64,000 nucleotides of DNA. Source: Actinopolyspora halophila DSM 43834. Lineage in GTDB: Bacteria; Actinomycetota; Actinomycetes; Mycobacteriales; Pseudonocardiaceae. Within the stretch, counting starts at the first letter, position 1. The number at the start of each line of letters is the position of its first letter. Where the stretch lies: the NCBI RefSeq assembly GCF_000371785.1, contig NZ_AQUI01000002.1, positions 3,699,276 through 3,763,275 on the forward strand, written 5' to 3'. Positions 31,876-40,429 of the stretch are shown one piece after another. The notes under the pieces are model-generated. The model did not search any database, was not told the origin of the DNA, and was given only the letters and a program-made list of their open reading frames with translations. A program made the position numbers and the translations under genes.

Positions 31876-32580
31876 TCATCCGACCAGGAAGGCCTTGACG
31901 AACAGGAAGACGGGTTTGGTGCTCAGCTCCGCGTAGGCATCGGGGGACAGTTCGTTGAGCTCCGGCAACGGGTGGGGCTCGTCGACGGTGTGCACGACGA
32001 AACCGGCCCGGTGCAGCTGCTCGAAAACCGCCGAGAGCGGCCTGCGGTAGAAGGAGACCGAGACCTCCTCGCCCCCGACCGGCCAGGTCTCGGAAACCAG
32101 CTCGGTGCGCAGGTAGTCCGGTCTGCCGAACCACTGCCAGTCCGCGGCCGGGTGGTGCACCGAGAAGACCAGCTCCCCGCCGGTGACCAGGCAGCGGTTG
32201 AGCTCGCCGAGAAGCGGTTCCCAGTCCGGCAGGTAGTGCAGCACCAGGGAGGCCACGGCCAGGTCCACACCGGCAGTGGGGACCGTGTCCAACGGTTCGG
32301 AGAGATCGCCCACTTCGAACCTGGCGTGTTCGCCCAGCCTGCCACGCGCGAGCTCGATCATCTTCGGCTCGCGATCCACCCCCAGTACGGTGGCGCCGCG
32401 TCCGACCAACTGCTCGGAGAGAACGCCCGCGGCGCATCCGAGGTCGAGCACGCGCTTGCCGCGCACGTCACCGGCCAGCTCGAGAATGGCCGGGCGGTCG
32501 TAGTAGGCGTTGGCCGGGCTGTGCTCCGAATGCCGCGCGTAGGCCTCCGCGAACTGGTCGTAGACCGTATTGCGTGCCAC
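31876..32580 (-). CDS. SAM-dependent class I methyltransferase
   Basis: A 234-residue Rossmann-fold methyltransferase. The SAM-binding motif I is VLDLGCAAG, followed by the acidic VLGVDRE, FEVGDLSE and the motif IV-like DLAVASLVLHYL. The C-terminal part ends with PVFLFVKAF. This UbiE/COQ5-like type acts on small molecules; the substrate is unknown. GTG 32580 (VARNTVYDQFAEAY) is the natural family start; there is no obvious ribosome site and the upstream extension is Cys/Arg-rich and unlikely. It is encoded alone, converging with the SGNH gene. Confidence 0.82.
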   Translation of the reverse strand: MARNTVYDQFAEAYARHSEHSPANAYYDRPAILELAGDVRGKRVLDLGCAAGVLSEQLVGRGATVLGVDREPKMIELARGRLGEHARFEVGDLSEPLDTVPTAGVDLAVASLVLHYLPDWEPLLGELNRCLVTGGELVFSVHHPAADWQWFGRPDYLRTELVSETWPVGGEEVSVSFYRRPLSAVFEQLHRAGFVVHTVDEPHPLPELNELSPDAYAELSTKPVFLFVKAFLVG

Positions 32581-32745
32581 GCGACCACGGTATGCGAATC
32601 GCGGCCCGTCTTCACAGCGAACGACGCACCCGCCCGGGGCGTCCCCGCCTCTCACCGGGCACGGCGGACACCCTCGTCGTGCGGTGTCCGCCGTGCGGGG
32701 CAAGCACCCGCTGCCTCCACCGAAGGCGGTTCCCCGCCTCCGGTG

Positions 32746-33219
32746 TCAGAGCTCGGGAGCCCTGTTCTCGAAAGGCGTCGAGAGCACCACGGTGGTGCGG
32801 GTGGAAACCTGCGCCGCTTCCCGGATCTGACGAAGCAGGTCCTCGAGAGCCAGCGGCGAAGCCACCCGCACCTGCAGGATGTAGGACTCGTCTCCCGCGA
32901 CCGAGTAGCAGGACTCGATCTCGGAGAGGTGCTCCAGCCGCTGCGGGTAGTCGTCCGGCGCCGCCGGGTCGGTGGGGGTCAACGATATGAACGCCGTCAA
33001 CGGCAGCCCGATCTGTTCCCCGTCGACCCTGGCCGTGTAGCCGCGCAGCGCCCCCCGCTGCTCCAACCTGCGGACACGCTGGTGCACCGCCGACACGCTG
33101 AGCCCGACCTTTTCACCCAGCTCGGTGAAGCTGCAGCGGCCGTCCCGCAGCAGTTCCCGGAGGATCGCCCGGTCGGTGGCCTCCAGCTCGGAACCCTGCG
33201 CGGCGTTTCGATCCGTCAC
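32746..33219 (-). CDS. Lrp/AsnC-family transcription regulator
   Basis: A 157-residue Lrp/AsnC protein. The N-terminal winged helix-turn-helix is about 13-60 (LEATDRAILRELLRDGRCSF then GLSVSAVHQRVRRLE), and the RAM effector domain (about 75-150) has SCYSVAGDESYILQVRV. Such regulators bind amino acids and control their metabolism. Its ATG overlaps the stop of the M24 peptidase gene by 4 bp, so peptidase and regulator are co-translated. The effector may be an amino acid released by that peptidase; this is inference. Confidence 0.92.
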   Translation of the reverse strand: MTDRNAAQGSELEATDRAILRELLRDGRCSFTELGEKVGLSVSAVHQRVRRLEQRGALRGYTARVDGEQIGLPLTAFISLTPTDPAAPDDYPQRLEHLSEIESCYSVAGDESYILQVRVASPLALEDLLRQIREAAQVSTRTTVVLSTPFENRAPEL

Positions 33220-34370
33220 GTCGGTAGCACCACCAACTCGTGCGGCTGGTTGTTCACGCTTTCCACGCCCTGCTCGGTGACCACGACGATGTCCTCGATC
33301 CGCGCACCCCAGTGCCCCTGCTGGTAGATCCCCGGCTCGATGCTGAACGCCATGCCCGGTTCGAGGGCGATCTCGTTGCCCCCCATGATGTAGGGCTCCT
33401 CGTGCACGTCCAGGCCGATGCCGTGCCCGGTGCGGTGCACGAAGTAGTCGCCGAATCCGGCTCGCGCGATCGGCTCACGGGCGGCGGCATCCACTTCGGA
33501 GGGGGTCGCGCCGGGACGAACGGTCTCCACGGCCGCTCGCTGCGCGGCCTGCAGCACCCCGTAGGTCTCCCGCACGTCGGACTCGCGCGGTTCCCCGAGC
33601 GAGTAGGTCCTGGTGCAGTCGGAGTTGTAACCGCCGGGGATGGGTCCGCCGATATCCACGACGACCACGTCACCCTCGTTGATCACCCGATCGGAAAGCG
33701 CGTGGTGCGGGCTGGCCCCGTTCGGGCCGGACCCCACGATCACGAACTCCGCCGCGGTGTGTCCCTCCTCGACGATCGCCCTGCTGATGTCGGCGCCGAC
33801 CTCGGCCTCGGTACGGCCGACACGCAGGAACTCGCTCATGCGGGCGTGCACCCTGTCGATGGCCGCACCCGCGTCGCGCAGCGCCTGGATCTCGGCGGCG
33901 TCCTTGCGCATCCGCAGTTCACGCAGCACCGAACCGGCGAGCACCTGTTCGGTGTTCGGCAGGACCGAACGCAGCGGCAGCGTGTGCAGCGCGGGCATGG
34001 CGTCGGCAACAGCCACCCGCGAGGGGGCCCCGCCGTCCCTGCTCAACAGATCCGCGACCATCCGGTGGGGGTCCTGCCCGTCCACCCACGTCGCCATCTC
34101 CATCCCCAGTTCCCCGGCGGGCACTTCGGCGTAACCGAGCTCTTCGAGCTTGGGCACCACGAGCACGGGTGAGGCATCGCTCCCGGCAGCGGGAAGTACC
34201 AGGCAGCTGAGCCGTTCGAAGGACTCGCCGTCTACTCCGATGAGATAGCCGAGGTCGGATCCCGGCGAGATCAGCAGCGCGTCGATGTTCGCGCTGGCAG
34301 CCGTCTCGGCAGCGCGCTGTAGCCGCTCCGAGAGAACCGTTGGGTCCTGCTTCATTGCACCGGTGGACAT
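33216..34370 (-). CDS. M24-family Xaa-Pro peptidase (PepQ/PepE-like)
   Basis: A 384-residue pita-bread metallopeptidase with an N-terminal creatinase-like domain (about 10-150) and the catalytic domain. The five metal ligands are visible: Asp in VVVDIGGPIPGGYNSD (two), His in GHGIGLDVHEEP, Glu in FSIEPGIY and Glu in ARIEDIV. It cuts Xaa-Pro dipeptides or N-terminal Xaa-Pro. M. tuberculosis PepE (Rv2089c) has the same position next to Rv2090 and helY. Here the fructose operon and several other genes lie in between. Confidence 0.9.
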   Translation of the reverse strand: MSTGAMKQDPTVLSERLQRAAETAASANIDALLISPGSDLGYLIGVDGESFERLSCLVLPAAGSDASPVLVVPKLEELGYAEVPAGELGMEMATWVDGQDPHRMVADLLSRDGGAPSRVAVADAMPALHTLPLRSVLPNTEQVLAGSVLRELRMRKDAAEIQALRDAGAAIDRVHARMSEFLRVGRTEAEVGADISRAIVEEGHTAAEFVIVGSGPNGASPHHALSDRVINEGDVVVVDIGGPIPGGYNSDCTRTYSLGEPRESDVRETYGVLQAAQRAAVETVRPGATPSEVDAAAREPIARAGFGDYFVHRTGHGIGLDVHEEPYIMGGNEIALEPGMAFSIEPGIYQQGHWGARIEDIVVVTEQGVESVNNQPHELVVLPT

Positions 34371-34620
34371 GGCTCAACCCTAAGGGGTCCTTCCGGAAGC
34401 ACGTCGAACGGAGCTCCCGTGGGACGAGCCGGGGTGGCGGCACCGGGGCACCCGACGGGAGGAGGAAGCAGGCGCCCCGGAACCGACTCGGTCATCATCC
34501 CGTGCACGCGCACCGGCGCACACAACACCGGGATGACGAAAGCCGTAACTCCTCCCGACCGGGAGGTTCCGCCGAGCGGTCCCGGACGGGCGCTCGGCGG
34601 AAGAACCGCTCCGGAGCGGC

Positions 34621-35886
34621 CTACTCGGCCACCTCGGCCCTCCGGCCCGCTGTCGCCACGCCCACCTCGTGATCGGCCGGTTCCGGGCGATTCAGCTCCC
34701 TCCAGCTCGCCCCGAACAGCGGCAGCAGCAGGACCGCCGCGTAGCTCAGGCTCGTGCACACCACCGTGCCGCGCAGACCTATGCCCTCCACGGCGAAACC
34801 ACCGAGCAGCACACCGAGCGGCGTGCCCATCTGGGCGACCAGGGTGGTCAGGCTCAGCACCCGTCCGCGCAGCTCGACGGGAATGCGCTCGTAGCTGGTG
34901 GCGGCCAGTATCGGATTGATCACTCCCGCCGCCAGTCCACCCACCACGACCACTCCGAACAACGCGGGAAATCCCGCGCCGAACGCCATCGCGGCGTGTG
35001 GCGGGATGGGGCCGAACGCGAAGGCGAGGACGAAAAGCGCCCGTCTGCGCCGCACCCGGGCACCCAACCAGGTGAACAGCAGGTTCCCCACCAGGGCCGC
35101 GCCTCCCAGAGCTCCGGACAGCACACCGAGAGCCACGGGACTGTGCAGCACACGCGCCGCGTAGGTGGGCAGGAACACCGCCATGAAGCTCATGTCGAGC
35201 AGGTTCGTCACCGAGAGCAGTACGACCACCCACATGATCAGCCGGTCCCGCCGCAGGTAACCGAACCCCGCGGCGAACTCGCGACGCAGACCCTCGCGCT
35301 CGCTGCCGCCCACCGCGGGCAGTCTCCACAGCGCGTACAGCACCGCCAGCGCGGCGAGCAGCAGTGCGGCGGCACTGAACCAGAGCACCCCGGCGGGATC
35401 GAACAACGCCAGGGCGGACCCGGCCGCCGGAGCGCCCGAGAGCTGTCCGGCTCGGAATGCGGCGTCCATCCCACCGGCCCCGCGTTCCACTGTGGACCCC
35501 GTGGCGTCGACGACGCGGGGGAGCGCGACGCGGCGGGCGGTTTGACCGGGCTCCCGGAGCGCGCCGAAGGCTCCGGTCAGCAGCGTCAGCGACCACAGCG
35601 TGAGACCGGTACTCGCGTGTGCCAGGGGAATCGCGCTGAGACACAACGCCGCAGCCACATCGCAGACCGGAGCGATCCGCGACGGTCCGATCCGGTCGAT
35701 CACCGGTCCGCTGAGCGCGGCGGCCAGCAACAGCCCCACCAGCTCGGCGGCCGTCACCACGCCGACGCGTGCCGCACTTCCCGTCGCCTCGAGAACGAAC
35801 CACGGGATCGCGACGAAACCGGCGGCCCCCGCGGTGCTGACCACTCCGTTGGAGAACCACAGCGCGGGCAGGGACGAACGCCTCAT
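34621..35886 (-). CDS. MFS transporter, probable drug/efflux type
   Basis: A 421-residue MFS protein with about twelve helices. The first loop carries GPVIDRIGPSR, which resembles the MFS loop 2-3 motif, and the second half repeats the pattern (GVLSGALGGAALVGNLLFTWLG). It resembles MFS_3/enterobactin-exporter-like families. The start overlaps the ArsR-like regulator's stop by 4 bp, so the pair forms an operon in which the regulator controls its own exporter. Substrate unknown. Confidence 0.85.
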   Translation of the reverse strand: MRRSSLPALWFSNGVVSTAGAAGFVAIPWFVLEATGSAARVGVVTAAELVGLLLAAALSGPVIDRIGPSRIAPVCDVAAALCLSAIPLAHASTGLTLWSLTLLTGAFGALREPGQTARRVALPRVVDATGSTVERGAGGMDAAFRAGQLSGAPAAGSALALFDPAGVLWFSAAALLLAALAVLYALWRLPAVGGSEREGLRREFAAGFGYLRRDRLIMWVVVLLSVTNLLDMSFMAVFLPTYAARVLHSPVALGVLSGALGGAALVGNLLFTWLGARVRRRRALFVLAFAFGPIPPHAAMAFGAGFPALFGVVVVGGLAAGVINPILAATSYERIPVELRGRVLSLTTLVAQMGTPLGVLLGGFAVEGIGLRGTVVCTSLSYAAVLLLPLFGASWRELNRPEPADHEVGVATAGRRAEVAE

Positions 35887-36449
35887 TCCGTCTCCCCGCG
35901 TCCGGGGAAAGCCCGGAACTGCACCACGACCTGTTCGTCACCGGTTTCGGGGGCCCTGCGGTAGCGTTCGACGAGCTGCCGCACCTCCGCGGTGAAGCGG
36001 GCGAGCTCGTGCGGGTTCAGCGAGAGCAGCCAGTCGGAGAGCTCGGACGCCTCGAGCCATTCGCGCGGCCACTCGTGCAGCGCGGAGACGTACTCCACCG
36101 TCCGGCGGTGGTGTACTGCGGCCATCTCGTGCAGCAGGGATCTCAGTGCCGAACCGACCTCGGGGTCGCCGCCGAACTTCTCCGGACGTAGTTCGGTTTC
36201 CCGCTGAGCGGCGCGCCACCAGCGTTCGCGTCGGTTGCCGCGCTGCGGGGCCTGTTCGACGAAGCCGTGTTCGGCCAGCTGCCGCAGGTGCCAGCTGGTG
36301 GTCCCGGAACGCTGTCCGAAAAGCTCGGCCAGCCGGGTCGCCGTGTTCGGGCCGTCGGCACGCAGGGAGCCGAGGATCCTGATGCGCAGCGGGTGGGCCA
36401 GCCCGCGCAGGCTCGTCGCGTCGAGCTCGTGGCGATCGCGTTCGGGCAC
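35883..36449 (-). CDS. ArsR-like winged-helix regulator of the MFS gene
   Basis: A 188-residue protein. The N-terminal winged helix starts ATSLRGLAHPLRIRILGSLRADG and continues with the recognition helix GTTSWHLRQLAEHGFVE. The C-terminal half is helical and acidic, as in the HTH_20 group of ArsR-like regulators that sit beside transporters. GTG 36449 is chosen because the region further upstream holds the promoter and an inverted repeat; a longer frame runs through them. No ribosome site precedes it, so the transcript may be nearly leaderless. Confidence 0.85.
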   Translation of the reverse strand: MPERDRHELDATSLRGLAHPLRIRILGSLRADGPNTATRLAELFGQRSGTTSWHLRQLAEHGFVEQAPQRGNRRERWWRAAQRETELRPEKFGGDPEVGSALRSLLHEMAAVHHRRTVEYVSALHEWPREWLEASELSDWLLSLNPHELARFTAEVRQLVERYRRAPETGDEQVVVQFRAFPGRGETE

Positions 36450-36461
36450 GAGCAGCAGGCT

Positions 36462-36501
36462 AAACCACCAAGACTTCTCTGCCAAGAATCCTTGGTGGTT
36501 T
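36462..36501 (-). promoter_or_regulatory. Perfect 11-bp inverted repeat at the regulator-MFS promoter
   Basis: AAACCACCAAG (36462-36472) and CTTGGTGGTTT (36491-36501) are exact inverted copies 18 bp apart. On the minus strand, TTGGCA (36485-36480) lies between the arms and TTTAGC (36464-36459) overlaps the left arm, with a 15-base spacer, so binding at the arms would cover the promoter. The site ends 13 bp before the regulator's start codon. This is a likely autoregulatory operator. Confidence 0.65.
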
Positions 36502-36591
36502 GTGCGCCGGCAGGCCACGTCCCTCTTCCGTGAGATCTGGGCGTGCGAGGAGCGCAGCTCAACCATCCGCGCAGAGCTCCGCTGCGAGTCG

Positions 36592-37092
36592 TCAGCGCAC
36601 TATCGCGAAGCACGCCCCGATCAGCACCACCGCGGCGAGCAGCACGAAGCCCCACCACAGCACGGGCCTGCGCGCCACAGGCCCGGACGACGCCCGCGCG
36701 GACACCGCGCTCACCACCGCGCAGGGAACCACGTAGTAGGAAAAGAGCGGGTGGAAGAACACGGACGCGGCGAGCACCCCGGTGACCGCTCCGGCCAGTG
36801 CGAAGGCCAGCAGCGTCACCGGAAGCCGCACCCGGGAGCAGATCCTCTCCGTCAGCACGGCGACGGGAAGCCCGAACAGCAGCACCGACGGAGCAGAGAG
36901 ACCGGCGACTCCCGCCACACCCACGAGCACCTCGCGGACCTCGGTGCTGCTCATCCACCCGAATCGCAGGGAATTCGCCGTTCCCAGCAGGAAGAAGAAC
37001 CCCGGCACGACGAGCAGGGCGATCGCCGTGCCAGCGGTCACCCTGCTCACCAGGCTCGGCGCGCTCTCCCGCGCAGGTCTTCGGTAGCGCAC
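36592..37092 (-). CDS. Small polytopic membrane protein
   Basis: A 166-residue protein with four clear hydrophobic helices (about 17-40, 57-80, 90-112, 144-164) and a basic N-terminus. I recognise no family. The start is GTG at 37092. It lies upstream of the ArsR-MFS pair on the same strand but the operator region separates them, so it is likely its own unit. Function unknown. Confidence 0.65.
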   Translation of the reverse strand: MRYRRPARESAPSLVSRVTAGTAIALLVVPGFFFLLGTANSLRFGWMSSTEVREVLVGVAGVAGLSAPSVLLFGLPVAVLTERICSRVRLPVTLLAFALAGAVTGVLAASVFFHPLFSYYVVPCAVVSAVSARASSGPVARRPVLWWGFVLLAAVVLIGACFAIVR

Positions 37093-37229
37093 GGCGACAC
37101 GCTGTCACAAGGCGTTCTCCGCGCGACACGAGAAGTGGTGATCCGCACGCGGGATCGGCCCCATGGACGGGAGCTCGTCCCCGTTCCCGCGAGCACGCGC
37201 GAGGAAAGCGCCGACCACGAGCCCCGGGA

Positions 37230-37523
37230 TCAGCTCGCCGGTTCGGCGTCCAGATCCGTGCTCAGCAGCGCGACCAGCTCGTCGAGGACGGAATCGGCCT
37301 CCTCGGAGTCCGCAGCACCGAGCTCGACCTCGTCACCGTGCTCGACCCCGAGGCCCATCAGCCCGAGAACGCTGGCAGCGTCCACCGGTTCCCCGGCGTC
37401 CCCGTCGGTGACCTTGGCGATCGTCACGGACACGGGCTGGGCTGCGGCGGACTTGGCCAGCAGGGCAGCGGGACGGGCGTGCAGCCCGACTCCGGAAGCG
37501 ATACCGACACGACGTCGCGACAT
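37230..37523 (-). CDS. ptsH: Phosphocarrier protein HPr
   Basis: A 97-residue HPr. The phosphorylation site is His in VGLHARPAALLA, near residue 15, and the rest follows the family (VTIAKV...DAASVLGLMGLGVEHGDEV). It carries phosphate from Enzyme I to the EIIA. It is 47 bp after the EIIBC gene, the last of the fructose operon. ATG 37523 with GGAG eight bases upstream is preferred to the longer frame. The C-terminus is slightly longer and more acidic than usual. Confidence 0.93.
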   Translation of the reverse strand: MSRRRVGIASGVGLHARPAALLAKSAAAQPVSVTIAKVTDGDAGEPVDAASVLGLMGLGVEHGDEVELGAADSEEADSVLDELVALLSTDLDAEPAS

Positions 37524-37569
37524 GATTCGACTCCGTTTCCACTGTGTTTCCCGTTCCGCGGACGCGTGC

Positions 37570-39039
37570 TCAAGCCGCGGCGGGCGACTCGACGGGTTCC
37601 GGCCGGACGTCCTCGGCCGCACGCCGGCCGAAGGACTTGGCCACGGTCACCAGCAGGGCGGACAGCCCCACCCCAACCACGATCGCGAGTGCGTAGAGTG
37701 CCGGAGACCCCACGAGGGGCAGGACGAACAGCCCCCCGTGCGGGGCGCGCAGCGTCACGCCGAACATCATGGACAGCGCACCGGCCCCCGCGGACCCGAC
37801 GATCATGGACGGAATGACCCGCAGCGGGTCGGTGGCGGCGAAGGGGATGGCCCCCTCGGTGATGAACGACGCGCCGAGCAACCAGGCGGGCCGGGCGCTC
37901 TCCCGCTCGGCTGCCGTGAAACGCTTGCTCCGCAACGTCGCCGCCAGGGCCAGCGCCAGCGGCGGAACCATGCCCGCGGCCATCACCGCGGCCATGATCT
38001 CCAGCGCCGTCTCGCTGCCCGTGGTCAAACCACCGACCGCGAACGTGTAGGCGACCTTGTTGATCGGACCGCCCAGGTCGCAGGCGATCATTCCGCCGAG
38101 CAGCGCTCCGAGCAGCATCGCGTTGGCCCCGCCGAGACCGTTGAGCCAGTCGGTCAACGCGGTCATCACGGCGGCTATCGGCCTGCCGAGCACCACGAAC
38201 ATCAGCACGCCCACGATCAGGGTCCCCAACAGCGGCAGCACCACCACGGGCATGATCCCCGCCACGGCCTTCGGGACCCTGATCCTGCGCAGCCCGGCGA
38301 CGACGGCACCGGCGAGCAGTCCCGCGACGAGGCCTCCGAGGAAACCGGCTCCGACGGACATCGCGGCCGCGCCGCCCACGAACCCGGGGGCCAGGGCGGG
38401 TCGATCAGCCATCCCGTAGGCGATGAAACCGGCCAGCACCGGCACGAGGAACTCGAAGGCGGCCGAACCTATCTGGTTCGCCAGGGCGGCCCAACTGGTC
38501 AGGGTGACCGGATCGAAGTGTTCGGTGACGTCGGGGGCCTCGGTGATCCGGTATCCGCCGAGAGCGAAGCTCAGCGCGATCAGCAGCCCGCCCGCGGCGA
38601 CGAACGGGATCATGTAGCTCACGCCGGTCATCAACCACTGGCGGAGCCTGGTGGCCGAACCGGTTCCCTCGGTACCCGCCGGCGCGGACTCCGCGTGGTG
38701 CTGCTCCTCCCCGCGGTGTGAGCCCTCCTGCGCGGACGCGGGAGCCGTAGCCCCCTGCTCCAGCAGTCCGGCCGCGTTCTCCACGGCCTGTTTGACCGTG
38801 CCCTCCACGATCGGCTTCCCTGCGAACCGGTCCCGGTCGGTCACCCCGACGTCGGCCGCCAGGATCACCGCGTCCGCCGCGCGGATGTCCTCGGAGACCA
38901 GCGGACTCGACCCCGCCGAACCCTGGGTCTCGACCGAGATCTCGTCCCCGCGCTCGGCCGCGGCCTGCTCCAGCGCCTCGGCGGCCATGTAGGTGTGCGC
39001 GATTCCGGTCGGACAGGCTGTCACCGCGACGAATCTCAT
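37570..39039 (-). CDS. fruA: PTS fructose permease EIIBC
   Basis: A 489-residue protein with an N-terminal EIIB domain whose phosphorylated residue is Cys9 in TACPTGIAHTYMAAE, an acidic/His-rich linker (about 105-140) and a C-terminal EIIC domain of eight to ten helices (for example SYMIPFVAAGGLLIALSFALGG, and GLVAGLLAGAVVAGLRRI). It phosphorylates fructose on entry to fructose-1-phosphate, using phosphate from HPr and EIIA. The start overlaps EIIA by 4 bp. Domain order without a fused EIIA is common in actinobacteria when EIIA is separate, as here. Confidence 0.93.
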   Translation of the reverse strand: MRFVAVTACPTGIAHTYMAAEALEQAAAERGDEISVETQGSAGSSPLVSEDIRAADAVILAADVGVTDRDRFAGKPIVEGTVKQAVENAAGLLEQGATAPASAQEGSHRGEEQHHAESAPAGTEGTGSATRLRQWLMTGVSYMIPFVAAGGLLIALSFALGGYRITEAPDVTEHFDPVTLTSWAALANQIGSAAFEFLVPVLAGFIAYGMADRPALAPGFVGGAAAMSVGAGFLGGLVAGLLAGAVVAGLRRIRVPKAVAGIMPVVVLPLLGTLIVGVLMFVVLGRPIAAVMTALTDWLNGLGGANAMLLGALLGGMIACDLGGPINKVAYTFAVGGLTTGSETALEIMAAVMAAGMVPPLALALAATLRSKRFTAAERESARPAWLLGASFITEGAIPFAATDPLRVIPSMIVGSAGAGALSMMFGVTLRAPHGGLFVLPLVGSPALYALAIVVGVGLSALLVTVAKSFGRRAAEDVRPEPVESPAAA

Positions 39040-39488
39040 GGCGTGACCTCCTCGCGAACGTACTCCGCGACCGCGGCCGGGTCGTCGGATTCGGTGAGGG
39101 TTCGTTTGAACTCGGCTCGCACGAGCCTGCGTGCCAGCGCGGCCAGCACCGACATGTGCTCGGAATCGCCGCCCTGCGGGGCGGCGATGAGAAAGACCAG
39201 GTTGGCCGGTCCGTCCTCGGCGCCGAAGTCGATTCCTTCCGGGCAGCGCCCGAAGGCCAGCGTCGGCGCGGTCACCGCTTCGGACCGGCAGTGCGGAATA
39301 CCGATACCGCCCTGCATCCCGGTCGGCATCTGCTTCTCCCGCTCGGCGACGTCGGTGAGGAACCTTTCCAGGTCCGTCACACGTCCGGCGGTGACCAGTC
39401 GCTCGGCCAGGCTGCGCACGGCGGCCTGCTTGTCCGGGGAGCGCAGGTCGAGATCGACGAGGTCGGAGTTGATGAGCTCGTTGTTCAC
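39036..39488 (-). CDS. PTS fructose-specific EIIA
   Basis: A 150-residue mannitol/fructose-type EIIA. The active His is His66 in GIGIPHCRS, with the downstream VFLIAAPQGGDSEHMSVLAALARRL characteristic of the family. It relays phosphate from HPr to the EIIB domain. The GTG start overlaps the fruK stop by 4 bp, and its stop overlaps the EIIBC start by 4 bp. Length is normal. Confidence 0.93.
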   Translation of the reverse strand: MNNELINSDLVDLDLRSPDKQAAVRSLAERLVTAGRVTDLERFLTDVAEREKQMPTGMQGGIGIPHCRSEAVTAPTLAFGRCPEGIDFGAEDGPANLVFLIAAPQGGDSEHMSVLAALARRLVRAEFKRTLTESDDPAAVAEYVREEVTP

Positions 39489-40429
39489 AGTGTCACTCCA
39501 TCGAGATGGCGGGGTTCGTCCACTTCGGTCACCCGGACCGAATCGAGACGCAGGTCGTCCGGGGAGGGCATCCGACTCCCGGAGAGCTCGACTCCCGCGG
39601 TTCCGTAGGCGACGGCGTGCCGCAGCGCTTCCGGCCCGTTAGCGCCTGCCAGCAGGAACCCCGTGAGTGCCGCGTCCCCGGCACCGACCGTGCTGCGCAC
39701 TCGCCGGGCCCGGCTGTTGGCGTGCCAGCAACCACGCGCCTCCACCAGCACCGCCCCGTGCTCCCCCAGGGTCACCAGCACGGCACCGACGTCGTCCTGT
39801 CGCACCTCACGGGCGGCGGACACGACCTCTTCCAGGCCGGACAGCTCACGTCCGACCAGTCCGGACAGTTCGGACAGGTTCGGAGCGAGCAGGTCGGGAG
39901 CCGCCCGCCGGGCCTCGGCCAGCGGCCCCCCGGAGGTGTCCACAGCGATCCGCGTCCCCGCAGACCGCGCAGTGCGCACCAGAGCGGCGTGCAGGTCCTC
40001 CGGGCACCCGGATGGGAGGCTCCCACAGGTCACCACCCAGTCGGCCCGCGCGGCGAGATCGCTCAACCTGCTCCGCAGTCCCTCCAGCTCACCCCGGTTG
40101 AGCGTGCTGCCGGGCTCGTTGATCTTGGTCGTCGTTCCGTCCGGCTCCAGCAGCGTCAGATTGGTACGGGTAGAGCCCTCGACCGGAACCTCCACCACGG
40201 ACACGGCCTCGGGAGCCAGCAGTTCGGCCAGGCGGCTGCCTTCGGCTCCCCCGGTGGGCAGCAGCGCGACGGCACTGTGATCGGCGGCGGCCAACGCGCG
40301 CGCGACGTTGACCCCCTTACCGCCCGGCTCGAGCAGGGAGCGTTCGGAGCGGTGCACCGCACCGCGTTCCAGCCCTCCGAGCGCTACGCTGCGGTCCAGG
40401 CTCGGATTCGGGGTGACGGTGACGATCAT
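39485..40429 (-). CDS. fruK: 1-phosphofructokinase
   Basis: A 314-residue PfkB-family kinase. Motifs: VTVTPNPSLDRSV at the start, PGGKGVNVARALA (substrate-binding GG) and the C-terminal STVGAGDAALTGF with the catalytic Asp. It makes fructose-1,6-bisphosphate from the fructose-1-phosphate delivered by the PTS. The ATG at 40429 overlaps the fruR stop by 4 bp; a longer frame is a shadow of fruR. One operon with the transporter. Confidence 0.93.
   Translation of the reverse strand: MIVTVTPNPSLDRSVALGGLERGAVHRSERSLLEPGGKGVNVARALAAADHSAVALLPTGGAEGSRLAELLAPEAVSVVEVPVEGSTRTNLTLLEPDGTTTKINEPGSTLNRGELEGLRSRLSDLAARADWVVTCGSLPSGCPEDLHAALVRTARSAGTRIAVDTSGGPLAEARRAAPDLLAPNLSELSGLVGRELSGLEEVVSAAREVRQDDVGAVLVTLGEHGAVLVEARGCWHANSRARRVRSTVGAGDAALTGFLLAGANGPEALRHAVAYGTAGVELSGSRMPSPDDLRLDSVRVTEVDEPRHLDGVTL

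Noticed and set aside
36235-38721. 828-codon plus-strand open frame
   Set aside because: It is antisense to the ArsR-like, membrane-protein, HPr and EIIBC genes, which have clear motifs on the other strand.
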